A DNA stretch of 64,000 nucleotides from JADJLQ01 sp031417835 (lineage in GTDB: Bacteria > Bacteroidota > Bacteroidia > Chitinophagales > Saprospiraceae): assembly GCA_031417835.1 (NCBI GenBank), contig JANOWJ010000192.1, positions 1 to 64,000 on the forward strand, in the 5' to 3' direction. The notes beneath the pieces are model-generated. The model had not been told where the DNA came from. It saw nothing but the letters and a program-made list of their open reading frames with translations, and did not search any database. Below, in pieces: positions 34,445 through 42,533 of the stretch. The translations under genes and the position numbers were made by a program. Position 1 is the first letter of the stretch; the number at the start of each line of letters is the position of its first letter.

Positions 34445-35574
34445 AAATTTTATTAGCACTCAATAGTTTTAAAGGATCAGGTTTGTCGTATGATCTCAAT
34501 CATGCATTGAAAAAAGGGCTCAAGCGTTTTATACCGGCTGCTCAAATTTCTGTTTTCCCGATATGTGATGGGGGTGACGGGTCTCTGCACTCACTCCACC
34601 ATCACTGTGGGTGGCAAAAAGTGAATGTTACCGCATTCGATGCTATGGGCCAACCTATTCGAGCCTATTACCTATGGGCTAAGAAACACCAATCCGCATA
34701 TGTAGAATTGGCGGCAGCGAGCGGTCTGGCAATCCTTCAAAAAACGAAATCTAATATATTTAAGGCCAATACTTTAGGCACCGGATATTTAGTAAAAAAT
34801 GCAATTGAAAAAGGAGCTTCCAGGGTCGTATTGATGATAGGAGGAAGTGCGACCAATGACGCGGGTATCGGCATATTGCATGCCTTAGGTGTACGATTTT
34901 TGAGTGGGGCCGGCAAAGTATTGGATCCAATCCCATCCAACATATCAAAAATATCAAGAATAGAGGATTCCTATTTAAGCGGATTGTCAGCTGTAGAATT
35001 TGAGATTTGGACTGATGTAGCCAATCCGTTTACCGGGGCTCGTGGTGCAGTAGCTGTCTATTCTGCCCAAAAAGGAGCATCTCCATCTGACCAAGTAGTA
35101 CTGGAGAAATCTATGCTGCACTTTGAGGAGCTTATCCGATTGAAGTATAATATAAAATTGAATTCGATCAAGGGTACTGGTGCGGCTGGCGGTGTAGCTG
35201 CAGGATTAAAACCCATCCTTGGTGCTACCATCAAACAAGGCACAGGTGAAATATTTAAACTAACCCATTTTGAAACCCAAGTAGCCTCTCACGATCTCAT
35301 CATCACCGGTGAAGGCAAATTAGATGCACAGTCGGCGTACGGCAAGTTAATCGATGGGGTGATAAAAATGGCCCAAAAATATCATAAACCCGTGATCGGG
35401 GTCTGTGGATCATTAGATCTGTCGGAGAAGGACATTAAGGCCATTGGTTTCCAAAGCGTTTTTTCTATCGTACCAGGTCCTGTGAGTCTGGCTCAGTCAA
35501 TGCAGAGCACATCCAAATATTTACAACATCTAGGTTTTAGGATAGGAGGTATGCTGACCTTATGGCCCCACTAG
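34441..35574 (+). CDS. Glycerate kinase
   Basis: Phosphorylates D-glycerate, feeding it into glycolysis. The 377 residues match the GlxK/GarK family (type I): 'LALNSFKGSGLSYDLNHALKKG' at the start, 'FPICDGGDGSLHSL' (about 38-51), 'VLMIGGSATNDAGIGILHALG' and 'HDLIITGEGKLDAQSAYGKL' near the end. It is translationally coupled to the oxidoreductase upstream. Its stop codon is separated by one base from the end of the convergent xseB gene, so there is no room for a terminator between them. Confidence 0.95.
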   Translation: MKILLALNSFKGSGLSYDLNHALKKGLKRFIPAAQISVFPICDGGDGSLHSLHHHCGWQKVNVTAFDAMGQPIRAYYLWAKKHQSAYVELAAASGLAILQKTKSNIFKANTLGTGYLVKNAIEKGASRVVLMIGGSATNDAGIGILHALGVRFLSGAGKVLDPIPSNISKISRIEDSYLSGLSAVEFEIWTDVANPFTGARGAVAVYSAQKGASPSDQVVLEKSMLHFEELIRLKYNIKLNSIKGTGAAGGVAAGLKPILGATIKQGTGEIFKLTHFETQVASHDLIITGEGKLDAQSAYGKLIDGVIKMAQKYHKPVIGVCGSLDLSEKDIKAIGFQSVFSIVPGPVSLAQSMQSTSKYLQHLGFRIGGMLTLWPH

Positions 35575-35575
35575 G

Positions 35576-35791
35576 TTATTCTTCTTCATCGCCGATCAAT
35601 GTCTTGATCTCCATCTCTATGTTTCGCAATTTGGATTGGCAGTATTTTGTAAGATCTTGGGCTTGTTTTATTTTATCTGCTAAGAGATCGATCGATACAT
35701 TTTCTTGTTGGATATCGCGAATGATTTTATCCAAAGCTGTTTTGGCAGCTTCGTAAGTCATGTCTGTCTTGATCGGTTTTGGATTAGCCAT
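35576..35791 (-). CDS. xseB: Exodeoxyribonuclease VII small subunit
   Basis: A 71-residue XseB, which binds several copies to XseA to form a nuclease for single-stranded DNA. 'TYEAAKTALDKIIRDIQQEN' and 'DLLADKIKQAQDLTKYCQSKL' are the two-helix signature. It ends with an acidic tail (GDEEE). It is 6 bases downstream of xseA. Confidence 0.94.
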   Translation of the reverse strand: MANPKPIKTDMTYEAAKTALDKIIRDIQQENVSIDLLADKIKQAQDLTKYCQSKLRNIEMEIKTLIGDEEE

Positions 35792-35797
35792 AATTTT

Positions 35798-37024
35798 TTA
35801 TTGAGCGATGCTTTGTATTGACCCTTTAGCCAACCTTGTTTCTAATAGATCTCCCGGTTGGATCGCTGCCTGATCTTTGACCAAAGTGCCGTTTTTCGTC
35901 GTAATGCTATAGCCTCGATGCAGGAGAGCTATTGGGTCCATTAATTGTATAATTTGCTCGAGATTATTCAGGTCTTTTTGATGGTGCATTATTAATTGCC
36001 TAGGGTAGTCCCTCAGACTTTGATGGTGCTGTTTCAATCTGAAATGTTGAGATAGGATGGATTGAATGGCCAGATTGCGAATCGTATGTTTTACGGATTG
36101 TATCTGGCGGGTCTTTACTTGAATGATGGTGCGGGCAAAAGCTTCAAATGACCGCAATCGTTCGAATAATGAAGATTCAAAGGCAAGATTATGGTCTATG
36201 AGAAAGTTAGCTACTGCCGTTGGAGTTTTGAGGCTGGTATGAGCGACCAGGTCAGCAATAGATTGATCTATGTCGTGGCCTATACCCGTAATCACCGGAT
36301 AAGGCATATTAGCCAATTCTGTACATAAATTTAAACTGTCGAAAGGAGATAAATCTAATTTAGACCCTCCACCTCGTATCAAGATGATAGCATCATACGG
36401 AGTTTTTTCCTTGAGGATATCACGACACGCTTTTATAACTTCTCGTTCTACATTTTTACCTTGCATGGCCGCCGTAAATAGTTCACATCGAAATGCAAAG
36501 TCGTAGGCATTTTCCTGCAGGTGATTGATAAAATCCTGCATTCCAGCCGCTTTGTCGGAAGATATGATAGCGAGTCTTTGTAAAACGACGGGCAGGGGTC
36601 TGCTTTTGTTTTTTTCTAATAAGCCTTGCACTTCGAGTTGAGCCAGGATCTCTCTTCGCTTGATCTCCAATTGACCTACCGTGTAGGTAGTGTCTATATC
36701 TTCAACACTTAATTTAAGTCCATAGCGCTCGTTGTAATCAATTTTAGCCTTTAAAAGTACTTGCATGCCCTTTTGAAGCAATTGATGTAAGTGCGGCCCT
36801 GTCTTATGCTCGATAAACTTAAGATTGCGATACCAAATAGCTGCATTCGATTGAGCTATAATTTCATCCCCAGTTGTTTTTTTTTCAATAAGTTCCAAGT
36901 AACAATGTCCTCTCGAAAAACTTACATTGTTGATCTCCGCTCTGATCCAAACTGGCTCATTAAAATTAAGCGCGATGACTTGCCGGATATATTCATTGAT
37001 TTCGAATAAAGACAGCGGAGTCAA
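35798..37024 (-). CDS. xseA: Exodeoxyribonuclease VII large subunit
   Basis: Catalytic subunit of exonuclease VII, which degrades single-stranded DNA in repair. The N-terminal OB-fold is at about 1-105. The catalytic domain follows with 'IILIRGGGSKLDLSPFDSLN' and 'PVITGIGHDIDQSIADLVAH' and 'LKTPTAVANFL'. A coiled coil and C-terminal segment 'LHRGYSITTKNGTLVKD' close it. The 408 residues are slightly short. The start is TTG at 37024 (MTPLSLFEINEYIRQVI); no in-frame ATG lies between the upstream stop and this conserved beginning. Confidence 0.96.
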   Translation of the reverse strand: MTPLSLFEINEYIRQVIALNFNEPVWIRAEINNVSFSRGHCYLELIEKKTTGDEIIAQSNAAIWYRNLKFIEHKTGPHLHQLLQKGMQVLLKAKIDYNERYGLKLSVEDIDTTYTVGQLEIKRREILAQLEVQGLLEKNKSRPLPVVLQRLAIISSDKAAGMQDFINHLQENAYDFAFRCELFTAAMQGKNVEREVIKACRDILKEKTPYDAIILIRGGGSKLDLSPFDSLNLCTELANMPYPVITGIGHDIDQSIADLVAHTSLKTPTAVANFLIDHNLAFESSLFERLRSFEAFARTIIQVKTRQIQSVKHTIRNLAIQSILSQHFRLKQHHQSLRDYPRQLIMHHQKDLNNLEQIIQLMDPIALLHRGYSITTKNGTLVKDQAAIQPGDLLETRLAKGSIQSIAQ

Positions 37025-37051
37025 TGGATTGGATTGAGGTAGGTATGTCGA

Positions 37052-38257
37052 CTAGGATTGAAGGGCTTCTTTTACCAACCGAGCAGCATCTTTTAATACG
37101 ATCGCCGACCGTACCCGCAGTCCAGACTCATCTATTATTTTTTTGGCTAGCTCTGCGTTTGTGCCTTGTAGCCGTACGATGATCGGTACTTTTATTTCGC
37201 CTATATTTTTGTAGGCATCTACGACACCTTGAGCTACACGATCACACCTGACTATGCCACCAAATATATTAATCAATATAGCCCGTACCGCGGGATCTTT
37301 AAGGATAATCCTGAATGCTTGCTCCACCCTCGCAGCGTCAGCAGTACCACCGACATCGAGAAAATTGGCTGGCTCGCCACCGGATAACTTGATGATATCC
37401 ATAGTAGCCATAGCTAGTCCTGCACCATTGACCATGCAGCCCACGTTGCCATCCAGGCTGACATAGTTGAGATTATAGGCTTTAGCTTCCACTTCCGCAG
37501 GATCTTCTTCGTCGGTATCGCGCATTGCCTCCAAATCTGCATGTCGGAACAGGGCATTTTCGTCAAGGGAAACCTTGCAATCCACTGCGATGATATTGCC
37601 CAACCCATCCCGAAGGCAGGGGTTGATCTCAAATAAAGTAGCATCAGATTGCACAAAAGCATTGTAAAGATTGCCAATGAATTTGACCATATTTTTAAAG
37701 CTATCTCCTTCTAGGCCCAACTTGAATGCAATATTCCTGGCCTGAAATGCTTGAAGGCCAGTCAATGGATGTATATACTCTTTATGTACCAAATGCGGCG
37801 TATGTTCTGCAACAGCTTCGATATCCATCCCTCCCTCGGTAGAATAGATGATCACGTTCGCCTTTTTTTCACGGTCAGTGAGTATAGACACGTAATATTC
37901 TTTGCAGGATTCAAAGGTGGGTCTAAATGAATCTTCAGCTATCAGTACTTTACGAACCAACTTGCCGGGACCCGTCATGCCTCCAGCGGTCTGTGGAGTC
38001 TTCAGCATCATGCCGATGATTTGCTCAGCTACCGTAGCAGCTTGCTCTCTTGTCTTTACTACTTTGACACCACCTCCCTTGCCCCTTCCTCCTGCATGGA
38101 TTTGAGCTTTTATGACCGCTACTGGTGATTGGGTAGCTAATGCGATTTTGTCATAGGCTATCATAGCTTCGTCTACGGTAGTAGCGATATAGCCCTCTTG
38201 GATAGCTATATTAAATTTTTTGAGTAACTCTTTTCCCTGATATTCGTGAAGATTCAT
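37052..38257 (-). CDS. sucC: Succinyl-CoA synthetase beta subunit (ADP/GDP-forming)
   Basis: Makes succinate and ATP/GTP from succinyl-CoA in the TCA cycle together with the alpha subunit SucD, which is not in the window. The ATP-grasp start is MNLHEYQGKELLKKFNI. 'KAQIHAGGRGKGGGVKVV', 'NPCLRDGLGNIIAVDCKVSL' and 'INIFGGIVRCDRVAQGVV' are family signatures. The 401 residues are normal. It is a single gene, as is common in Bacteroidota where sucC and sucD are separate. Confidence 0.97.
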   Translation of the reverse strand: MNLHEYQGKELLKKFNIAIQEGYIATTVDEAMIAYDKIALATQSPVAVIKAQIHAGGRGKGGGVKVVKTREQAATVAEQIIGMMLKTPQTAGGMTGPGKLVRKVLIAEDSFRPTFESCKEYYVSILTDREKKANVIIYSTEGGMDIEAVAEHTPHLVHKEYIHPLTGLQAFQARNIAFKLGLEGDSFKNMVKFIGNLYNAFVQSDATLFEINPCLRDGLGNIIAVDCKVSLDENALFRHADLEAMRDTDEEDPAEVEAKAYNLNYVSLDGNVGCMVNGAGLAMATMDIIKLSGGEPANFLDVGGTADAARVEQAFRIILKDPAVRAILINIFGGIVRCDRVAQGVVDAYKNIGEIKVPIIVRLQGTNAELAKKIIDESGLRVRSAIVLKDAARLVKEALQS

Positions 38258-38355
38258 ATGTTGATTTTGTTCTAAGTGCGAAAATAGGTATTATTGAAAC
38301 ATTTATATCTATTTAAAGTGGTCTTTAGGCGTTCAAAATTTTTAAACAATTTGTC

Positions 38356-38829
38356 ATGGATGAAAAAATAGTGCAACGACTGTTGAATGTATGGCTGATG
38401 AAGTTTTATTATTTTTTCAAGTTGCCCGGTGCATGGTTTTTTGGGCTCAAACTTTCGACACTCGATCAAGAGAAAGCAGTTGTAGAAATTCAGTTTAGCT
38501 GGGCTACTAAAAACCCATTTCAATCGATTTACTTTGCCGCTTTGTCCGCGGCGGCCGAACTATCTACCGGTAGCATCCTGTTGGCAGCATCCGAGGGCAA
38601 AAACATATCGATGTTGGTCACACAAATGCAAGGTCGTTTTATCAAGAAAGCCAAAGATAAAATCCGCTTTGAATGTAAGGATGTTCAAAAAATATTAGCT
38701 GCCATGGAAGTGGCCCTGCAAAACCAAGAAGGTGCTACAGTATCAGCGATGACTACCGGAATCAATCCTGATGGGGTAGTGGTAGCTGAATTTACTTTTG
38801 AATGGTCTATGCGTAAAAAAAGAGCTTAA
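38356..38829 (+). CDS. DUF4442-family (PaaI-like hot-dog) protein
   Basis: A 157-residue predicted hot-dog-fold protein, probably an acyl-CoA thioesterase-like protein, assigned to DUF4442. 'WFFGLKLSTLDQEKAVVEI', 'NPFQSIYFAALSAAAELSTG' and 'NISMLVTQMQGRFIKKAKDK' match the family, with Asn/Gln at the place used for substrate binding. No substrate is known. It is divergent from sucC and convergent with the metalloprotease, so it is its own unit. Confidence 0.8.
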   Translation: MDEKIVQRLLNVWLMKFYYFFKLPGAWFFGLKLSTLDQEKAVVEIQFSWATKNPFQSIYFAALSAAAELSTGSILLAASEGKNISMLVTQMQGRFIKKAKDKIRFECKDVQKILAAMEVALQNQEGATVSAMTTGINPDGVVVAEFTFEWSMRKKRA

Positions 38830-38838
38830 CTTTTCAAT

Positions 38839-40341
38839 TTAATACACAACCAGTTTTTTGGTTGAAATACCTTGGGTGGAAGCTAGCACTACAGAATAGA
38901 TACCCGCCTTTAGATGAGCCACATCTATCTGCTTGTTAGAAAAACCACTTTGATACCGCTCTTTTAATCCCTGATAAACTAGTTTACCCTGTATATCATA
39001 TATCGTAAGGGTACCTAGGAATGGATTGATATTATCTAGGTTAATGGTAAGGAGTTGACCATGATGGCTTGGATTGGGAAACATATGAAAACTTTTAACC
39101 TCAGGTATATCTTGTACAGAAGTCAATCCGCCCGCCTTGAAGGTAAATCTTGGTGGATCTACAAAACAAGTGGAATAGTCATTATACGGTATGACTCGCC
39201 AATGGTATGTTCTGTTTTTAGTGAGTTTAAATATAGTTGCTTTGCTTTCTTTAGTCACAATAGATTCCACTAAGACCTCAAATGTCGGTACAATATCATA
39301 CTGAATTAAATAACTGCTGGCACCCGGTACATCTTCCCAGTCCAAAAATACTGTGTCTGGACTTACAGTGGAGCTGCCATTAGCCGGTGAAACTAGCTTG
39401 GCAGCAGTGGTGATTACATTTATATTGGCGGGTGATGTACCTCGGATATCACGCCGACCAGAGCTATTAAAACTAGCTAATGCAGCATCTCTTTGTTGAT
39501 TCGTAAAGATATATTTTGAACATCCAAAAAAATAGTTCATAATATTATTGGTTTGCGGATTCACAAGCTTTCCATTGGGATCTTTGGCGGTCAATGAATA
39601 ACTACAATTATTACTACCAAAATTATAATCCGCAGGAGTGTCGCAAAATCCATCACCTACATTTTTTACTCCGCAATTAGAGCTATCTGCGTACTCATTT
39701 ATGGTAAAGCCATCCGGTGCTATTTTATTGACCGGATTACCATGTTTGACCGGATCCCATGCTTCTTGATCCCAGCCATGGAATGTATGCGGTAGACTGA
39801 GGTAATGGCCTACTTCGTGAGGTGCTACCCGCACATCAGCCATGTATTCCTTCAGCACCACTAAGTAATCATTGGTAGATGCCGGAGGACCTATATAATA
39901 TCCGGCTACTCCATCGGTTATCTTTTGGGTTACATAAATATTGAGCGCTTTACTGTCTTTGTTTAACTGCATTTGTAATGCTCCCCCACTAGATCGAGGC
40001 GTTTCGGCTATCGTGGTATTATTGATGGTACGTAGGTCTTTGATGTAAAATTGCAGATCCATATTGGCATAAGCCAGGTTCATCTGACACATCATTCGCA
40101 GGGCATTGATGATGGTCGCACCGCCAGTACCATCGTTAAGAGCAACCAGATTGATACGGACAGGTATATAATTAACGATTCCGCGTTGAAATTTAAAATT
40201 TTTAAATTCTTCCCGGTTTTTAAGCATTTCTTGTTTGATGTCTTCAAGATACTCTGTACCACAGGTAAACGCACGGTTCTCCTGAGCTATACTCAAGAAA
40301 TAGTTCAGAAATATTAAAACCAACACCTGCACTATTTTCAT
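38839..40341 (-). CDS. Secreted M43 (pappalysin/cytophagalysin-like) zinc metalloprotease with T9SS sorting domain
   Basis: A secreted protease of 500 residues. The ATG at 40341 gives a signal peptide (MKIVQVLVLIFLNYFLSIAQ). The zinc site HEVGHYLSLPHTFHG lies near residues 175-189, with the M43 third ligand His in LPHTF. 'NIMNYFFGCSKYIFT' supplies the Met-turn. A fibronectin type III-like domain (about 315-410) follows, then a type A T9SS sorting domain ('FHMFPNPSHHGQLLTINLD' to the end LVVY). Its product is exported through the outer membrane by the type IX system. It is transcribed alone. Confidence 0.93.
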   Translation of the reverse strand: MKIVQVLVLIFLNYFLSIAQENRAFTCGTEYLEDIKQEMLKNREEFKNFKFQRGIVNYIPVRINLVALNDGTGGATIINALRMMCQMNLAYANMDLQFYIKDLRTINNTTIAETPRSSGGALQMQLNKDSKALNIYVTQKITDGVAGYYIGPPASTNDYLVVLKEYMADVRVAPHEVGHYLSLPHTFHGWDQEAWDPVKHGNPVNKIAPDGFTINEYADSSNCGVKNVGDGFCDTPADYNFGSNNCSYSLTAKDPNGKLVNPQTNNIMNYFFGCSKYIFTNQQRDAALASFNSSGRRDIRGTSPANINVITTAAKLVSPANGSSTVSPDTVFLDWEDVPGASSYLIQYDIVPTFEVLVESIVTKESKATIFKLTKNRTYHWRVIPYNDYSTCFVDPPRFTFKAGGLTSVQDIPEVKSFHMFPNPSHHGQLLTINLDNINPFLGTLTIYDIQGKLVYQGLKERYQSGFSNKQIDVAHLKAGIYSVVLASTQGISTKKLVVY

Positions 40342-40397
40342 AGAATACAAAAATAACAGAATTCTATCGCAAAAAGATCACAGAGAGTAAGAATATC

Positions 40398-40429
40398 TTT
40401 TGCCATTCAAGTTGGGCCACTTAAATTTG
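40398..40429 (+). promoter_or_regulatory. Consensus Bacteroidota promoter of mdh
   Basis: TTTTG (40398-40402) and TAAATTTG (40422-40429) match the -33 TTG and -7 TAnnTTTG elements with a 19-base spacer, inside the usual 17-23. Transcription should begin near 40436, 28 bases before the mdh start codon. This is the best canonical promoter found in the window. Confidence 0.7.
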
Positions 40430-40463
40430 CATCTAAATTAAATGTATTAATAAAAAGTATAAT

Positions 40464-41396
40464 ATGAGTAAAGTAACAGTGATCGGGGCGGGTAATGTAG
40501 GAGCCACCTGTGCCAATGTACTAGCCCACATGGATATCGTCAATGAAATCGTGATGCTCGATATAGCGGGTGATGTAGCCAGAGGTAAGGCCTTGGATAC
40601 CTGGCAACAAGCCCCGATAGATGAATACAGTACTCGTATCAAGGGCACAGATAATTATGCTGACACAGCGGGCTCAGATATCGTCATCATCACAGCCGGA
40701 GTACCTCGCAAACCCGGCATGAGCAGGGACGACCTGATCTCTACTAATGCGAAGATTGTGAGCGGTGTCACGAAGGCTATACTCCAATACACTAAAGAAC
40801 CTATATTGATAGTCGTGTCTAACCCCTTGGATGTCATGACTTATGCTGCTCAAAAGACATCGGGCTTACCTACCAGCAAGGTCATCGGCATGGCGGGCAT
40901 ATTAGATACAGCTCGCTATCGGGCATTTTTAGCAGAGGCTCTTGATGTTTCACCTAAAGACATCCAAGCTATGCTCTTGGGAGGTCATGGTGATACTATG
41001 GTGCCACTGCCCAGATATACTACAGTTAGCGGTATTCCGGTCACAGAGTTGATAGATAAAGAGGCATTGGACGCCATTGTCGAACGGACAAAAGTGGGTG
41101 GAGGAGAACTCGTCAAGTTAATGGGGACCTCTGCTTGGTATGCTCCTGGGGCTGCGGCTGCTCAGATGGCAGGGGCCATACTCCGCGATGAGAACAGAAT
41201 ATTTCCGTGCTGTATTCGTATGGAGGGTCAGCATGGATTGAATGGTGTATATGTAGGGGTTCCGGTAAAATTGGGTAAAGGGGGTATCAAACAGATCATA
41301 GAGTTAAAACTCAATGCAGATGAAGCAGCATTGCTCCAGGCTTCAGCAACATCTGTAAAATCGGTCATGGATGCTTACGACGCATTAGGATTGTAA
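40464..41396 (+). CDS. mdh: Malate dehydrogenase (LDH-like type)
   Basis: Interconverts malate and oxaloacetate with NAD+ in the TCA cycle. The dinucleotide start MSKVTVIGAGNVGATCA is seen. The substrate loop 'GVPRKPGMSRDDLI' carries the Arg pair, 'VSNPLDVMTYAAQKTSG' follows, and the catalytic His is in 'LLGGHGDTMVPLPRY'. The 310-residue LDH-like form is typical for Bacteroidota. It is driven by the promoter at 40398-40429. Confidence 0.97.
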   Translation: MSKVTVIGAGNVGATCANVLAHMDIVNEIVMLDIAGDVARGKALDTWQQAPIDEYSTRIKGTDNYADTAGSDIVIITAGVPRKPGMSRDDLISTNAKIVSGVTKAILQYTKEPILIVVSNPLDVMTYAAQKTSGLPTSKVIGMAGILDTARYRAFLAEALDVSPKDIQAMLLGGHGDTMVPLPRYTTVSGIPVTELIDKEALDAIVERTKVGGGELVKLMGTSAWYAPGAAAAQMAGAILRDENRIFPCCIRMEGQHGLNGVYVGVPVKLGKGGIKQIIELKLNADEAALLQASATSVKSVMDAYDALGL

Positions 41397-41404
41397 TATT
41401 TTAT

Positions 41405-41421
41405 TTAACATTAGATTAAAA
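41405..41421 (+). promoter_or_regulatory. Two Pho-box-like repeats before the unknown secreted gene
   Basis: TTAACA (41405-41410) and TTAAAA (41416-41421) are spaced 11 bases apart, 42 bases before the ATG at 41463. The layout repeats that of the triple repeat at 42467. With two short AT-rich units this could be chance; the neighbouring gene's repeats make it worth noting. Confidence 0.3.
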
Positions 41422-41462
41422 GGATTTTTAGCTATTACTTCGTTATTCCTTCAAAATATTAA

Positions 41463-42398
41463 ATGAAAGGATATTTTATCCTCTTTTTTTGCATTGCATC
41501 TTTATCGGTACAAGTTTGTACTGCTCAAGTCAAAGGCTCTGTCCGGTCAAAGCCATTAAATGAAGCAGCGCTTGCTCAAATCCAAATAGCTGAAGATACT
41601 CTGGCGGTTCTCGCGAGGGGTGTTCTAGTAGCAGAGTTAGCTGAAAATAGAATGTATGCATGCCACCAACTGATACCTGCTCTAGTCAAAGCATTAAAAA
41701 CTCCTAATTCTTTTCATTATAAATTTCCAAGGTTGGAGAATATTTCAATCCAATATCCTGAAGATAGTACTATGCGTATTTTTAGTTGGCAACTGAAAAT
41801 CAGTGAGGCGGAATATCGATATTTTGGCGCCATTCAATGGAATCAGACTGACTTGAAATTAGTACCGTTAGTGGATCGTTCTGATCAAATACAGGAGCCT
41901 GTGAATGCTATCTTGACGACTAATAACTGGTTTGGTGTAGTATATTATGGTATGCGATCTTTTAAGTCAACAGATCAAAAAACTAGCTATCTCTTGTTTG
42001 GATATGATGGGTATACTATGAATGAACGTAGAAAAATCATAGACATATTAACGTTCAAAGATGACATCCCAAGTTTCGGAGCACCAATATTTAAATTTAA
42101 TAAGGGGATTACGCAGCATAGGGTAATCTATCAATATGGTGCTGATGCTTCAATACGGGTAAACTACGATGAAGCTGAAAAAATGGTTGTTTGTGATCAT
42201 TTGATCTCGTTGCAATCTGTCAAACCGGGACAAGCCAATGTCATGGTTCCTGAGGGATCTTATGAAGGATTTAAGTATGAAAAAGGGTACTGGAAGTATG
42301 TAGAAGAAGTTTTTCCTTCTAATTCTCCTGAAAACCAAAGAGCGTTTACCACCAAACCTGCCAAAGAAGTAAACAAAAAATCTTCTAAAGATCAGTAA
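41463..42398 (+). CDS. Secreted protein of unknown function, upstream of TonB receptor
   Basis: A 311-residue protein with a signal peptide (about 1-21, MKGYFILFFCIASLSVQVCT, cleaved near TAQ). The mature part is mixed alpha/beta with many aromatic residues ('WNQTDLKLVPLVDRSDQIQ', 'GVVYYGMRSFKSTDQKTSY') and a Lys-rich C-terminal end. I do not recognise a family. Its position between mdh and the TonB receptor, with an 11-bp-spaced TTAA repeat before it, suggests a link to that transport locus. That link is only inference. A shared transcript with mdh (66-base gap) is also possible. Confidence 0.65.
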   Translation: MKGYFILFFCIASLSVQVCTAQVKGSVRSKPLNEAALAQIQIAEDTLAVLARGVLVAELAENRMYACHQLIPALVKALKTPNSFHYKFPRLENISIQYPEDSTMRIFSWQLKISEAEYRYFGAIQWNQTDLKLVPLVDRSDQIQEPVNAILTTNNWFGVVYYGMRSFKSTDQKTSYLLFGYDGYTMNERRKIIDILTFKDDIPSFGAPIFKFNKGITQHRVIYQYGADASIRVNYDEAEKMVVCDHLISLQSVKPGQANVMVPEGSYEGFKYEKGYWKYVEEVFPSNSPENQRAFTTKPAKEVNKKSSKDQ

Positions 42399-42466
42399 AT
42401 ATCTATAAGCCAGCCAGTTACCATTCCAAAAACATATTTTTAAATAAATAATACCAAAACCCTAAA

Positions 42467-42499
42467 CTTAACATGGGCTTAAAGTAGGCTTAACATTGG
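42467..42499 (+). promoter_or_regulatory. Pho-box-like triple 11-bp direct repeat before the TonB receptor
   Basis: Three consecutive 11-base units, CTTAACATGGG (42467), CTTAAAGTAGG (42478) and CTTAACATTGG (42489), share CTTAA at the start and GG at the end. The pattern CTTAACxT-N3 repeated three times is like the cyanobacterial Pho box (8-bp PyTTAAPyPyT/A units with 3-bp spacers). It also resembles the Bacillus PhoP TTAACA repeats. It lies immediately upstream of a -7 element. Control by a PhoB-like regulator is an inference. Confidence 0.6.
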
Positions 42500-42504
42500 A
42501 GAGA

Positions 42505-42512
42505 TAATTTTG
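42505..42512 (+). promoter_or_regulatory. -7 element of the TonB receptor promoter
   Basis: TAATTTTG matches the Bacteroidota -7 consensus exactly, 5 bases after the triple repeat. No TTG lies at the proper -33 distance; the repeats fill that space, as expected for an activator-dependent promoter. Transcription would begin near 42519, so the ATG at 42534 is the likely start. Confidence 0.6.
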
Positions 42513-42533
42513 TCGCAGAATTTTACAAACGCG

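Noticed and set aside
38272..38523. An 83-codon frame on the minus strand opposite the DUF4442 gene
   Set aside because: It overlaps the start of a well supported DUF4442 gene, lacks family features, and its composition (Cys, Phe, Tyr) is that of a shadow frame.
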